Origin: an uncultured Sulfolobales archaeon
GTDB taxonomy: Archaea; Thermoproteota; Thermoprotei_A; Sulfolobales; Desulfurococcaceae
Length of the DNA: 58,547 nucleotides
Direction: 5' to 3'
Assembly (NCBI GenBank): GCA_938045475.1
Contig: CALIML010000015.1
Location: forward strand, 68,889-127,435
In this document: positions 50,236 to 58,547 of the stretch, one piece after another
Layout: every line of letters begins with the position of its first letter
Numbering within the stretch: position 1 is the stretch's first letter
Position numbers and translations under genes: made by a program
Notes under the pieces: generated by a model
What the model was told of the DNA's origin: nothing
The model's database searches: none
What the model saw: the letters and a program-made list of their open reading frames with translations, nothing else

Positions 50236-53200
50236 TTAAATACTTTTAATTGTTGCCAGCGGCTTTACCTCTTGGTAAAAAGCTTTGAGTACTTCCTCAG
50301 CTTTTTCCTTGCCTGTCTCAATTAAATCTATTTTTTCCTGAAGGACTCTCGTTCTCTCCTCATTCACTAAGCTGTGGAACCTTTCACTAAGATACTTAAA
50401 TACATTCCTGCCAAGCAATGTAGCTATTAGCTTATTTCTGCCAACTTCTACAACATACCTCCTCCTCTTAAGTATGTCGAGGATCTTAGCGTAAGTCGAC
50501 GGCCTGCCGATGCCCTTATCCCTCATTAATTCAACTAAGTCGCTGTATGTATACAATGGGTGCTCGGGCACAGATCTCGATTTTACGCTCTCCACTTCGT
50601 ATTCGCCGTCGCTTATTCCCCCCAGGTCTACGGGGTTTAAGGCCTTGCTCAGCTTGTTAAAACCATCATCAATGACCTTTGTTATGAGATAGAAATCCTT
50701 TGTAAAGCCCTTAAAATCTAAGGTGAACGCTGTTTTCTCAACTATACATGGCTTCATTTGGCTAGAGATGAATCTCTTAAATATAAGATCGTATAGTCTA
50801 TAGTCCTCAGGTCTAAGTGGAACTGCCAGCGATAGAAGTCCCGCTGCTTTAAGAGCCATTACTTGTTTTGAATCAAGAGGCTTAGTGGGCCTTACGCATT
50901 CATGAGCTCCAGGCTTCTCCCACTTCCTAGCGTGAAAGTAGTTCCCTCCGTAGACTCTCGATATGTAGTCCTTGGCTATGGAAATCCCTATCGTACTGAC
51001 AGTCGTGCTGTCAGTCCTATGGTAAGTTATTAGCCCTGCTTCAAAGAGCCTTTGCGCAGAATCCATTATTTTCATCGCGGGGAGCTTGAGTATTCGAGAG
51101 GCGTCTGAAAGCATGGAGTCAGTAGTATAAGGTGGAGGTGGGTTGACTACGACTACTTCCCTTCTAACATTCCTTAAGTCGACTTTGCCAACACTTTTAA
51201 TCTCCTTAGCAGTATGTCTGGGTGCCTTAAAGAAAAGCGCTACATTAACGCCCTTTAGCTTAAGCGTAATTAAGTCGGCTCTCTCCCTATGCCTATCAGT
51301 TCTCTCCACAATCCATCCTAAGACAGGTGTCTGAACTCTGCCTGCCGACAAGTAGTTTAACCCAAACTTACGCCATAGTATGGGGCTTAAGCTAAAGCCT
51401 ATCCATCGATCCTCAATTCTCCTAACAATCTGTGCTTCAACCATATTTCTATCCACATTAGTGAGGGACTTCAGCGCTGAGGTGAGGCCTCTGTGAGTGA
51501 CTTCATGGAATCTAACTCTGTAAACCCTATTATTTAATGGCTTTAGTAAGAGCATTACATCCCACGCGATCTTCTCTCCCTCAGAATCAGGATCTGTTCC
51601 AATAAGTATTTCGTCAACTTGTGAAGCGAGGTGCCTCAGGGCCTCTATAATGGGCTTAGCCTCCGCAAATACTTTACTGCCGCAGAATGGGCATGCTGAT
51701 TCGTCTTCAGGAATATCTCTGCCGCACTTAATGCATCTCCTTATAGGCCTATATATGGGTCTAAACGACGATTTCCCGACAGTTACTCCAAAGAATCCTT
51801 CATTTGCAACTAAGTCAAGTATATGTCCACCTGTAGCAGTCACTATCATTAATCTATCCTCAGTCAAGACTTCATAGGTCTGCAATCCATCAACGATCCT
51901 TCTAGTAGGCCTTCCAAACAACCTCGCTATAGTCCTAGCTTTATTGGGTGATTCAACTATGAAAAGCGTCGTTTTCATAAGTTCCCTTCTCTTGATCCTC
52001 AGCTTTCCCTCAAGCGCTAGCTTAACCCTCTTCCTATCCGCGTCCACTTCTCTAATTACTTCACTAAGCAGGTTTTCATCGTATTCCCTGAAATCTATGG
52101 CTTCAAGAAGCCACCTGAGATCCTTTAATAAAGCGTTAAACGCCTTTTCATCATCAATTAAGAGTATGCTTAAGCCCTTGGTCAAGCCCCCTATGTACAA
52201 CCTTGATGTTCTACCACTAGCCTGAATATAGGCTATTGCATCAGGTATAATGAAGTAGTACTCGCCCTCCTTACCGCCAAACGTTATGGTTTCACTTTGA
52301 GTTAACTTATTTACGACTTCAGGGTCTTTAAGTACTTTATTTATGAATTCAATTGATTCAAGAGCAACTCTTCTAACAAGCTCTCGGTACCCCGTTAATT
52401 CCCCACCAGTTTTTAATGCGCTGCGGATGGCTTCTAAAACATCCCTGCTGACCAGCCTTATCCTTATGAGACCTCCGAGGACCTTATTGAATTCTGAAGG
52501 ATACTTATTGTATACAACATCTCTTACTTCGTTAAGCAGTATAAGCCATCTCCCCGGGTGAAATTCATCCACGCTTATCCTCAGCATGAATTTAGGAACT
52601 CCAGCGAATACAGCATACCTAACTCTCTCAGGTAAATCTATTCCTCTTGTAAGGGGGCTTCTATACGATGCTATTCCTATCAATGCATCTATTTCACCTG
52701 AAACAAATTTCTCAAATACTTTCTTTCTAGCCCCTAAGTAAGCTTCGACTCTAAGCCCCCTGCTCTTGAGAAACTCCGTTATTTTCTCAACGTATTCAGC
52801 TCCTTTATCCATGGGGACGTATATTAGTCCTCCTGTACCCAGCCTTCTAACCACAGCCTCTAATGCTTCCTCAAAGCGTTGAGGAGGGGGCTTAATGTAC
52901 ATATCGACGATGTTTCTACCTACTTCTACTTTACCTCCAACGCTGAATCCATATAGGGTGTTTAGTAATCGCACTCTCTTAGTCCTCCTAGCAGTTTGCG
53001 TAGCTCCACTAACAATGATCATGCCCTTAACTCTCCTCCTCAAATCATCCCTAAGCCTTTGCGCGTCCTTAACAAGCCTTCTCGCTTCATCAGGGTTTTC
53101 AGCGGCCGTTTTTCTCGCCTCTCCCTCAAGCCTATGTATTTCTTCAACAGCTCTCCACTCTTCTTCGGTGACTCCAAGCATTCCCAGCACTATGTCAATA

Positions 53201-53820
53201 CTTTTACTTCTTCTAAGAAAGCTATCGACGTCATCTATGAATGCTACGTCAATAGATTGCTGCAGCTCGGGCCTCTTCATTAACGAGACGGGCGTTGTAA
53301 TTATTATTGAAGCATCTGCAGCTTCCTCAATAGCTTTACTCTTCTCTCTTTCACTAAGCAAGCTATGGTATGCAACGATCCTTACATCGTTAAGCCCAAG
53401 CCTCTTCCCTAGATCAATTGTTTTCTGATGCACTTGGCTAGCTAATAGGCTTGTAGGAACGAGAATCAGCGATCTTCTTCCATTGGAGGCGGCGTGCATA
53501 GCTAGCATTATTTGCATAGTTGTCTTTCCACTGCCCGTAGGCGCAATCATTGCAAAGCTTTCATTGTTAAAGAATCTCCTAGCCCACAGCCTCTGCAAAC
53601 CCCACATCTTTGAGCCTACAGCTTTTTCAAATAGTTCATCTATTTCCTCAACCTTTAATTCAATATCCTTAACTTTACGCAAATATCCATAGATTTTAAA
53701 TGCCTTATCCCTTGGATTGGGGAAGCATTTAGTGCAAGGAAAGGCCTTCTCCAACCTATTGCTTGATATATCCCCGCCGCAGTTAGGGCAGAGCCCCTTG
53801 AATATAACGCTAATAGTCAT
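50236..53820 (-). CDS. rgy: Reverse gyrase
   Basis: The 1194-residue enzyme that puts positive supercoils into DNA, the hallmark of hyperthermophiles. The N-terminal zinc finger is CPNCGGDISSNRLEKAFPC (residues 11-29, with KC following). The helicase-like half has APTGSGKTTMQIML (93-106) and FIDDVDSFL. Beyond about residue 615 the type IA topoisomerase begins (LFIVESPNKARTIARLFG), with a second zinc finger (CIKCGRDIPEDESACPFCG) and the active tyrosine in LITYHRTDSTTVS (about 930). Both halves look intact and in one frame. ATG start. It is followed downstream by hairpins and upstream by the second topoisomerase. Confidence 0.96.
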   Translation of the reverse strand: MTISVIFKGLCPNCGGDISSNRLEKAFPCTKCFPNPRDKAFKIYGYLRKVKDIELKVEEIDELFEKAVGSKMWGLQRLWARRFFNNESFAMIAPTGSGKTTMQIMLAMHAASNGRRSLILVPTSLLASQVHQKTIDLGKRLGLNDVRIVAYHSLLSEREKSKAIEEAADASIIITTPVSLMKRPELQQSIDVAFIDDVDSFLRRSKSIDIVLGMLGVTEEEWRAVEEIHRLEGEARKTAAENPDEARRLVKDAQRLRDDLRRRVKGMIIVSGATQTARRTKRVRLLNTLYGFSVGGKVEVGRNIVDMYIKPPPQRFEEALEAVVRRLGTGGLIYVPMDKGAEYVEKITEFLKSRGLRVEAYLGARKKVFEKFVSGEIDALIGIASYRSPLTRGIDLPERVRYAVFAGVPKFMLRISVDEFHPGRWLILLNEVRDVVYNKYPSEFNKVLGGLIRIRLVSRDVLEAIRSALKTGGELTGYRELVRRVALESIEFINKVLKDPEVVNKLTQSETITFGGKEGEYYFIIPDAIAYIQASGRTSRLYIGGLTKGLSILLIDDEKAFNALLKDLRWLLEAIDFREYDENLLSEVIREVDADRKRVKLALEGKLRIKRRELMKTTLFIVESPNKARTIARLFGRPTRRIVDGLQTYEVLTEDRLMIVTATGGHILDLVANEGFFGVTVGKSSFRPIYRPIRRCIKCGRDIPEDESACPFCGSKVFAEAKPIIEALRHLASQVDEILIGTDPDSEGEKIAWDVMLLLKPLNNRVYRVRFHEVTHRGLTSALKSLTNVDRNMVEAQIVRRIEDRWIGFSLSPILWRKFGLNYLSAGRVQTPVLGWIVERTDRHRERADLITLKLKGVNVALFFKAPRHTAKEIKSVGKVDLRNVRREVVVVNPPPPYTTDSMLSDASRILKLPAMKIMDSAQRLFEAGLITYHRTDSTTVSTIGISIAKDYISRVYGGNYFHARKWEKPGAHECVRPTKPLDSKQVMALKAAGLLSLAVPLRPEDYRLYDLIFKRFISSQMKPCIVEKTAFTLDFKGFTKDFYLITKVIDDGFNKLSKALNPVDLGGISDGEYEVESVKSRSVPEHPLYTYSDLVELMRDKGIGRPSTYAKILDILKRRRYVVEVGRNKLIATLLGRNVFKYLSERFHSLVNEERTRVLQEKIDLIETGKEKAEEVLKAFYQEVKPLATIKSI

Positions 53821-53993
53821 CCCTGATACCTTTAAAGCCCTTATTCAGTGAACTCCTAAGCCCCCACCTAGTTAACACATGATCATTCCGCCATCGGTTC
53901 TGCAAACCTTAAGCCTCCTGACTTAAATAAACATCGAGTACCTCAAGTTTAACCATAGTGTTTTAAAATGGATTTATAAACTTTACGATCGCT

Positions 53994-56165
53994 TTATTGC
54001 ATGGAGAGCTTGCGTCCTTTACTTTGCCCTGCGCATAAGACATCAATGAGCTCCTTCACCCACCTTCCAACAATCCCTAGCTTGCTTATGTAATTAAGAT
54101 ATTCCTCAGTGCTTATGCCCTCTCTACGCCGCCACTCACTATATGCTTTCCAAAGCTCCTGGAGAGCTAAGTGGTGGTATTTACACAAGTCCTCATCAAA
54201 CACTTCCCTATGGCAAGCTATGCATTTAGCCTTAGGCTTTAGCAATCCAATAGCCTTAGCTAAGCTAATGCCTATCTCAGTCTTTTTCCCAGTAAACTCA
54301 TTTAATAAGTTGACTAAGACTCCCCTCGCTTCAGACACCACTTGGCTTCTTGAAGCCAGGCCTCTTCTAATAGCTTCCAGCTTTTCCTCAAAGCTCCTCG
54401 TCAATGAGGCTTCAGTTAACTCACTGAAGTAATTGTTTAGTATCTCAACTACTGCTATTCCAAGATCTGTAGCACTTATTCCTCTTGAATCCTCAACAAT
54501 GTACTTTCTAGTGAAAAGAGTCTCTATTATTCTCGCTCTAGTAGACTCTGTTCCAATATTCACACTCTCCATCCATTTAAGAACCTTGATCTTTGATGGA
54601 AGCTCCGGAGGCTTAGAGAACTTTCTATCCACTTTAACTGAAACAACCTCTAATAATTCGCCAACGCCAACCCTAGGAACTTGGAATTCCTTAGGCATGC
54701 TGAATGGATAGTACTTTAGCCAACCTTCATATATGATCTCTTGTCCCGCAAGCTTAAATAAAACCCCTCCTCCCTGCCTTAGGGGACTGAGGACTATGGT
54801 TTTGCGTAGAAGCCTCCCCGATGGAGCGAATGATGCAATGAATCTTCTAGTAACTAAGTCATATATTCTTCGGCTGATCCTACTTAAACTAATTGAAGCA
54901 ACGCCAGTAGGATATATGGCTGGGTGAGCAGGATCCTCTTTAGCTCCTTCAACGGGCTTTAAAACCCCTTTAATTTCCGAGAAGAGCTTGCTTATTAGGC
55001 CTCTATATTGAGGGATCCTAGATATGTTTTTAAGGATCTCTTCGTAATTAAGATCCTTTGGCAGCCTCTGACTATTAGTTCTTGGATAGCTTATCAAGGC
55101 ATCGAGGTAAAGTGCTTCAGCAACTTTTTGAGTAGTGAGTGGGCTGAGTCCATATATTCTAGCGGCCTCGCTTTGTAAATCACTTAAGTTAAATGGAGGA
55201 GGAGTGGGGATGCCCTGGACTTCCTCCTTATAATCCACTACTATGAGTTTATTTACAGCCTTTACGGCTTCAGCAATGGCATAAGCTTCCTCCCTACTCT
55301 CAAGAGATCTACCGTAGTATTCAAGACTGTAATTAGAGTCCCCTATCCTTACAGTAACTGAAACGGAGTACTGTGGAATGGGGACAAATAGGTTTCTAGA
55401 AGTCACTTTGTCTACAATATACTTAAGTGTTGGAGTCTGAACTCTTCCAGCACTTAGAGTAATGCTTCTCCCAACACTCTCAACTAGAGAACTCATGAGA
55501 GCTCTACTAACGTTAATTCCCCATATCCAGTCTAGCTCATGTCTACATAGACCTGCCTCAACCATCTCTCTGTCTAAAGGCATTAACTTAGAAAACGCGT
55601 TCCTAAGCTCGCGCGGCGTGAGGCTGGAGAACTTAGCTCTAAGGGATCTATTCACGTCCCCATGGTTCTTTATGATTAAGTAACCTATGACTGATCCTTC
55701 AATGTCATAGTCGCATGCATTAACGTAGTGATCAGCTCCTCTACACACCTTATCTATGAGAGTTATATAGTTTTTAGCGTGCCCCGCCCCTCTCTCAGCG
55801 ATATGTATAGGCTGCCAGATGTAGTTAAACGTAGGACAGCCCTTATCCATAGTAGTAATGCCGTAGAGATGCCCTGCAGCAGGTACAACAGTTATTTCAC
55901 TCCACTTAGAACTTATAACCCAATAGGGGATTCCTTTGTATCTAAGCACTCTTGGCTTATATTCTTGAAAAACTGCTTCAACTATTTTTCTAGCTGCCTT
56001 AGGTTTTTCAGCTATGACCACTACTCTACCATCAAGATCCCATATGCTCTTGAATGAGCGTTCGTTATCAATGCTACCTTCACTTAAATCGCTACCAAGC
56101 CCCTGGCCCTCAATAGCTCTTCCATGAGCCTTTTCACGCTTCACTGTCTCACTGAGCCTATGCAT
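53994..56165 (-). CDS. topA: Type IA DNA topoisomerase (Topo III/TopA-like)
   Basis: A 723-residue topoisomerase that relaxes or decatenates DNA through a single-strand break. The TOPRIM domain has RVVVIAEKPKAARKIVEAVF (about residues 48-67), YVNACDYDIEGSVIGYLI carries the metal Asp residues, and the active tyrosine is in DALISYPRTNSQRLP (about 357). The C-terminus has a short Cys/His cluster (CIACHREVFDEDLCKYHH) in place of the usual multiple zinc fingers. The N-terminal 45 residues are hydrophilic and may be an over-long start; a GTG in VVVIAE is an alternative. The gene is head to tail with reverse gyrase. Confidence 0.9.
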   Translation of the reverse strand: MHRLSETVKREKAHGRAIEGQGLGSDLSEGSIDNERSFKSIWDLDGRVVVIAEKPKAARKIVEAVFQEYKPRVLRYKGIPYWVISSKWSEITVVPAAGHLYGITTMDKGCPTFNYIWQPIHIAERGAGHAKNYITLIDKVCRGADHYVNACDYDIEGSVIGYLIIKNHGDVNRSLRAKFSSLTPRELRNAFSKLMPLDREMVEAGLCRHELDWIWGINVSRALMSSLVESVGRSITLSAGRVQTPTLKYIVDKVTSRNLFVPIPQYSVSVTVRIGDSNYSLEYYGRSLESREEAYAIAEAVKAVNKLIVVDYKEEVQGIPTPPPFNLSDLQSEAARIYGLSPLTTQKVAEALYLDALISYPRTNSQRLPKDLNYEEILKNISRIPQYRGLISKLFSEIKGVLKPVEGAKEDPAHPAIYPTGVASISLSRISRRIYDLVTRRFIASFAPSGRLLRKTIVLSPLRQGGGVLFKLAGQEIIYEGWLKYYPFSMPKEFQVPRVGVGELLEVVSVKVDRKFSKPPELPSKIKVLKWMESVNIGTESTRARIIETLFTRKYIVEDSRGISATDLGIAVVEILNNYFSELTEASLTRSFEEKLEAIRRGLASRSQVVSEARGVLVNLLNEFTGKKTEIGISLAKAIGLLKPKAKCIACHREVFDEDLCKYHHLALQELWKAYSEWRRREGISTEEYLNYISKLGIVGRWVKELIDVLCAGQSKGRKLSMQ

Positions 56166-56286
56166 GTTTTTAATAAACTTTCACCTAAGCCTCTTCATTA
56201 AAAGGAAGCTGTACAAAAGCTTATAATGTTTTCAGAAGCGATCTGAGTTTTAGAGATCGGGGAATTCAAGAGCCTTTAATGAGCAT

Positions 56287-57459
56287 TTATATGGGTATTG
56301 GAGCAGTTAATGCAAGTAGAACTCCATAAGCCAATAAGATGGCTAGATGCTTTGCCTTCATTAATGAAGCAGCATTGGCTGGCCCTGGATGGGGTCTAAA
56401 GCCCGTTACAGCCTTTATTAATAGCAGCATGAATGATGATGAAACGTATATTAGACCACCATAGCTTCCATTTAAAAGGAATGTAAGGCCCACTGCAAAG
56501 AGCGTTAGCACAGTCAGCTGTTCTATGGCTCTATAAGTCCTTGAATCTACGAATGCCCTAATTACATGACCTCCATCGAGTTGCCCTACTGGCATTAAGT
56601 TAAGGAAAGTTATTACGAACATTATTAGAGAGAAGAAGGCTAGAGGGTGGTATACAAGTACGTATCCTTCGCTAATGCTTTTAAACGACTCAAGAATTGA
56701 TATGGCGAGTGGGTGGAACATTATTGGCGAAGCTTCTCCAGAGCTCACGAGCTCTCTAGCTTCATCAATAGATACGTACTTCGACAAGCTCACCCCTAGA
56801 AATCCCATGCATAGCGCCGCCACAAATCCCATTAAAGGGCCCACCAGCCCTAGGAGTGCTTGTGATTTCCTACTTGGAGGCAGGCCCTTCATAAATATCA
56901 CTGCTCCAAAAGTACCTATAAATCCTAGTTGAATAGGGGGTGCTGGAATGATGTATGGGCCGGTTACAGGCACTAAGTAGCTCCTAGCTATAAGTAAGTG
57001 GCCTGCCTCATGGATTAAGAGTGTGGCCATAAACATGGCTGTAAACGCCATTGAGAATTCTACTAATGTAGCCATAGGAATAGGCGTCCTAAGAATCCTA
57101 TAGTATTCCTGAGTATAGCCATACATGGTTAGAAACACTGTTACAAGAGCTATTGAGGCTAGAGCTATTTGTAAAGCCCTCCTCCCCCTGGGCTCCTCAA
57201 CGCATGTTGCCCTGATGACATATGCATCGTCGTACTTCAGTTGAAATATCATTAAGCCACTCCTACGGCTCTTTACATAGAGCTCTTCAAAAAACTCATC
57301 ATCTATAGGCTTACTTACATATAGATCTAGTACTGGTTTAGCTGAAATAACGCGCTCTTCTGTTTTAAGGACGGATACCCCAGCTTTCGAGAGTTCTTCT
57401 AATAAATTCCCTAGATTCCGGCACGAGCTCTCCAACAGGCTTACACTCTCTTCTCCCAC
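56287..57459 (-). CDS. Site-2 protease (M50 family)
   Basis: A 390-residue membrane metalloprotease. Motifs are TLLIHEAGHLLIARSYLVPV (HExxH) and FLNLMPVGQLDGGHVIRAFV (the third ligand Asp). A soluble N-terminal part of about 100 residues precedes the first helix, and six or so hydrophobic segments surround the motifs. Such enzymes cut membrane-bound regulators. The ATG at 57459 overlaps rpo6 by 95 bases. No standard start lies close after the rpo6 stop, so the overlap may be real. Confidence 0.88.
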   Translation of the reverse strand: MGEESVSLLESSCRNLGNLLEELSKAGVSVLKTEERVISAKPVLDLYVSKPIDDEFFEELYVKSRRSGLMIFQLKYDDAYVIRATCVEEPRGRRALQIALASIALVTVFLTMYGYTQEYYRILRTPIPMATLVEFSMAFTAMFMATLLIHEAGHLLIARSYLVPVTGPYIIPAPPIQLGFIGTFGAVIFMKGLPPSRKSQALLGLVGPLMGFVAALCMGFLGVSLSKYVSIDEARELVSSGEASPIMFHPLAISILESFKSISEGYVLVYHPLAFFSLIMFVITFLNLMPVGQLDGGHVIRAFVDSRTYRAIEQLTVLTLFAVGLTFLLNGSYGGLIYVSSSFMLLLIKAVTGFRPHPGPANAASLMKAKHLAILLAYGVLLALTAPIPI

Positions 57460-57667
57460 TAGGTAACACCCTACAGATAGTTATAGGTAAAACACCTTCA
57501 TATAACTCAATTAGAGCTATAATTACTGGATCTTTTTTTATGTTTAACTTAGATAGATCTATTAGAGGAGGGGCTCCGAAACTTAATTGAAGAGCTCTAG
57601 CTCCAACTATTCGTGCAATTTCATACTTAGTGAGCCTTCTCAATACAGCTTCAACTGCCTTACTCAT
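57365..57667 (-). CDS. rpo6: RNA polymerase subunit Rpo6 (RpoK, RPB6/omega)
   Basis: A 100-residue subunit. The signature RLTKYEIARIVGARALQLSF and GAPPLIDLS is that of RPB6/omega, followed by DPVIIALIELYEGVLPITI. It helps assemble and stabilise the polymerase. ATG start. It is upstream of the site-2 protease with a long overlap. Confidence 0.93.
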   Translation of the reverse strand: MSKAVEAVLRRLTKYEIARIVGARALQLSFGAPPLIDLSKLNIKKDPVIIALIELYEGVLPITICRVLPSGRRECKPVGELVPESREFIRRTLESWGIRP

Positions 57668-57752
57668 AATAGCACCTAATCCGCAGCCTCATCTAATGTA
57701 CAAGGGGTGAGTATAAAAAATTATTTTAAAGACCTGCATCAACTATTGCTCT

Positions 57753-58547
57753 TTAAAACTCAAACTTCCCAGGAGTTTCCTCTTCCCTCTCCTTTCCCTT
57801 CTCTCTTTCCTTCTCTTTCTTTAGGGGACTTGCAGCTATTATATCATCGATCTTGAGTATTGTAATTGCTGCTTCAGTCGCACTCTTCACTATTTGTTTC
57901 TTCACTAATACTGGCTCTAGAACATTTATGTTAAACATGTCTTCCTCAACTTTTCCTTCGAGGACGTTTATGCCAGCCCTTATTGAACCTCCGCTGTGCA
58001 GTTGCCTTAACTTCATCAAGGTCTCCAGAGGGTCTTGGCCGCTGGTCTCAGCTAGCACTGAAGGTATTTCTTCGAGTGCTTCAGTGAACTTTTCAATAGC
58101 CAGCTGTACTTTTCCACCTATTTTCTCAGCATACTCACGTAACCTTAGCGATACTTCTACTTCTGGAGCTCCTCCGCCCGCAGTGACTTTTGGCTCCTTA
58201 AGCACATTCCTTAGGACATTTAGTGAATCATTAAGGCTTCTTTCTACTTCATCTACAACCATGTCATTAGCTCCTCTCACTAATATAGTCACTGACTTAG
58301 GATTCTTGCATCCCTCTACAAACACCATTTTGTCGTTGCCTACTTTCCTTTCTTCAACTAGCTCGGCGTAACCTAAGTCGTTTTCAGTTAAATCACGGAC
58401 ACTTGAAACTATTCTTCCCCCTGTTGCTCTCTCTAGTTTCTCCATGTCGCTTCTCTTCACTCTCCTTACTGCAAGTATTCCTTTCTTAGCTAGGAAGTGC
58501 TGCGCTACTTCATCAATACCCTTCTGGCATATAACTACGCTAGCGCC
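57753..58547 (-). CDS. Thermosome subunit, N-terminus outside the window
   Basis: The frame runs from the window edge to a stop at 57753 and gives 264 residues of a group II chaperonin from the apical domain on: [80 protein letters not shown] and [21 protein letters not shown] visible internal ATG at 58460 is not the start. The C-terminus is charged ([20 protein letters not shown]) and lacks the GGM-type repeats of many thermosomes. The chaperonin folds proteins with prefoldin. Confidence 0.95.
   Translation of the reverse strand, partial: GASVVICQKGIDEVAQHFLAKKGILAVRRVKRSDMEKLERATGGRIVSSVRDLTENDLGYAELVEERKVGNDKMVFVEGCKNPKSVTILVRGANDMVVDEVERSLNDSLNVLRNVLKEPKVTAGGGAPEVEVSLRLREYAEKIGGKVQLAIEKFTEALEEIPSVLAETSGQDPLETLMKLRQLHSGGSIRAGINVLEGKVEEDMFNINVLEPVLVKKQIVKSATEAAITILKIDDIIAASPLKKEKEREKGKEREEETPGKFEF

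Noticed and set aside
49989-50249. 86-codon plus-strand frame across the hairpin B region
   Set aside because: Its first part is antisense to the recognisable MFS remnant and its second part follows hairpin arms. It shares ICRWG and PLT(G/E)K with a frame over hairpin A, but this is explained by the shared DNA motifs.
53994-56165. Idea that the second topoisomerase and reverse gyrase are parts of one split gene
   Set aside because: Reverse gyrase is complete with its own TOPRIM domain and active tyrosine, and the second protein has its own as well.

Overview
The window looks like chromosomal DNA of a hyperthermophilic crenarchaeon (Thermoproteota, class Thermoprotei; I cannot place it further). 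The evidence is a complete reverse gyrase, a thermosome, an ESCRT-III (CdvB-type) protein, TFB together with an iron-sulfur TFE-beta, the archaeal exosome superoperon, Rpo6, Gar1, a Brix protein, an intron-bearing tRNA-Ser, and many GTG/TTG starts behind GGTG-type ribosome binding sites or on near-leaderless transcripts.

Layout. 1-7.1 kb: edge of a CBS-domain gene, an IscU / TusA-like / cysteine desulfurase operon, a Trp/His-rich small protein divergent from a UPF0251 regulator, a GT-B alpha-glucan phosphorylase-like enzyme, PheT and a THUMP protein. 7.2-10.4 kb: a GH3 beta-glucosidase relic, then a one-component regulator (winged helix fused to a THI5/NMT1-like solute-binding domain) divergent from a two-gene sodium/solute symporter unit, with a perfect palindrome between them. 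10.4-14.7 kb: a debris zone with a C/D-box sRNA candidate, broken metallopeptidase and N6-DNA-methylase genes, and small membrane proteins. 14.8-23.0 kb: sugar isomerase-like protein, tRNA-Arg, LeuS, phosphoglucose/phosphomannose isomerase and a UbiA prenyltransferase. 23.0-24.0 kb: noncoding, with structured and transposon-like traces. 24-35.9 kb: Gar1-TFB facing TFE-beta, MscS, AK6-like kinase, succinyl-CoA synthetase, TatD-like hydrolase, zinc-finger/AIR-synthase pair, CdvB paralogue, cyclic-2,3-diphosphoglycerate synthetase-like protein and signal peptidase. 36-40 kb: a thiamine operon (ThiD-ThiN fusion, AIR-synthase-like ATPase, NCS1 permease). 40-42.6 kb: DUF763, RpiB and two pilin-like genes. 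42.7-48.2 kb: the prefoldin / Pcc1 / Brix / eL43 / Rrp42 / Rrp41 / Rrp4 / SBDS / proteasome-alpha block. 48.2-50.2 kb: flavodoxin, tRNA-Ser, tRNA-Leu and a second debris zone. 50.2-58.5 kb: reverse gyrase, a second type IA topoisomerase, a site-2 protease, Rpo6 and a thermosome subunit running off the edge.

The most promising lead for something undescribed is the 7.7-10.4 kb regulator-symporter unit. I infer that it senses and imports a thiamine-pyrimidine-like compound that would feed the ThiD-ThiN operon at 36-40 kb. Other leads are a hairpin family shared by the 3' flanks of the isc operon and of reverse gyrase (363-490 and 50.1 kb), a cluster of hairpins that may be an omega-RNA-like relic at 23.65 kb, a perfect hairpin just before gar1, and a palindrome that contains a TATA box shared by two divergent promoters at 2.9 kb.
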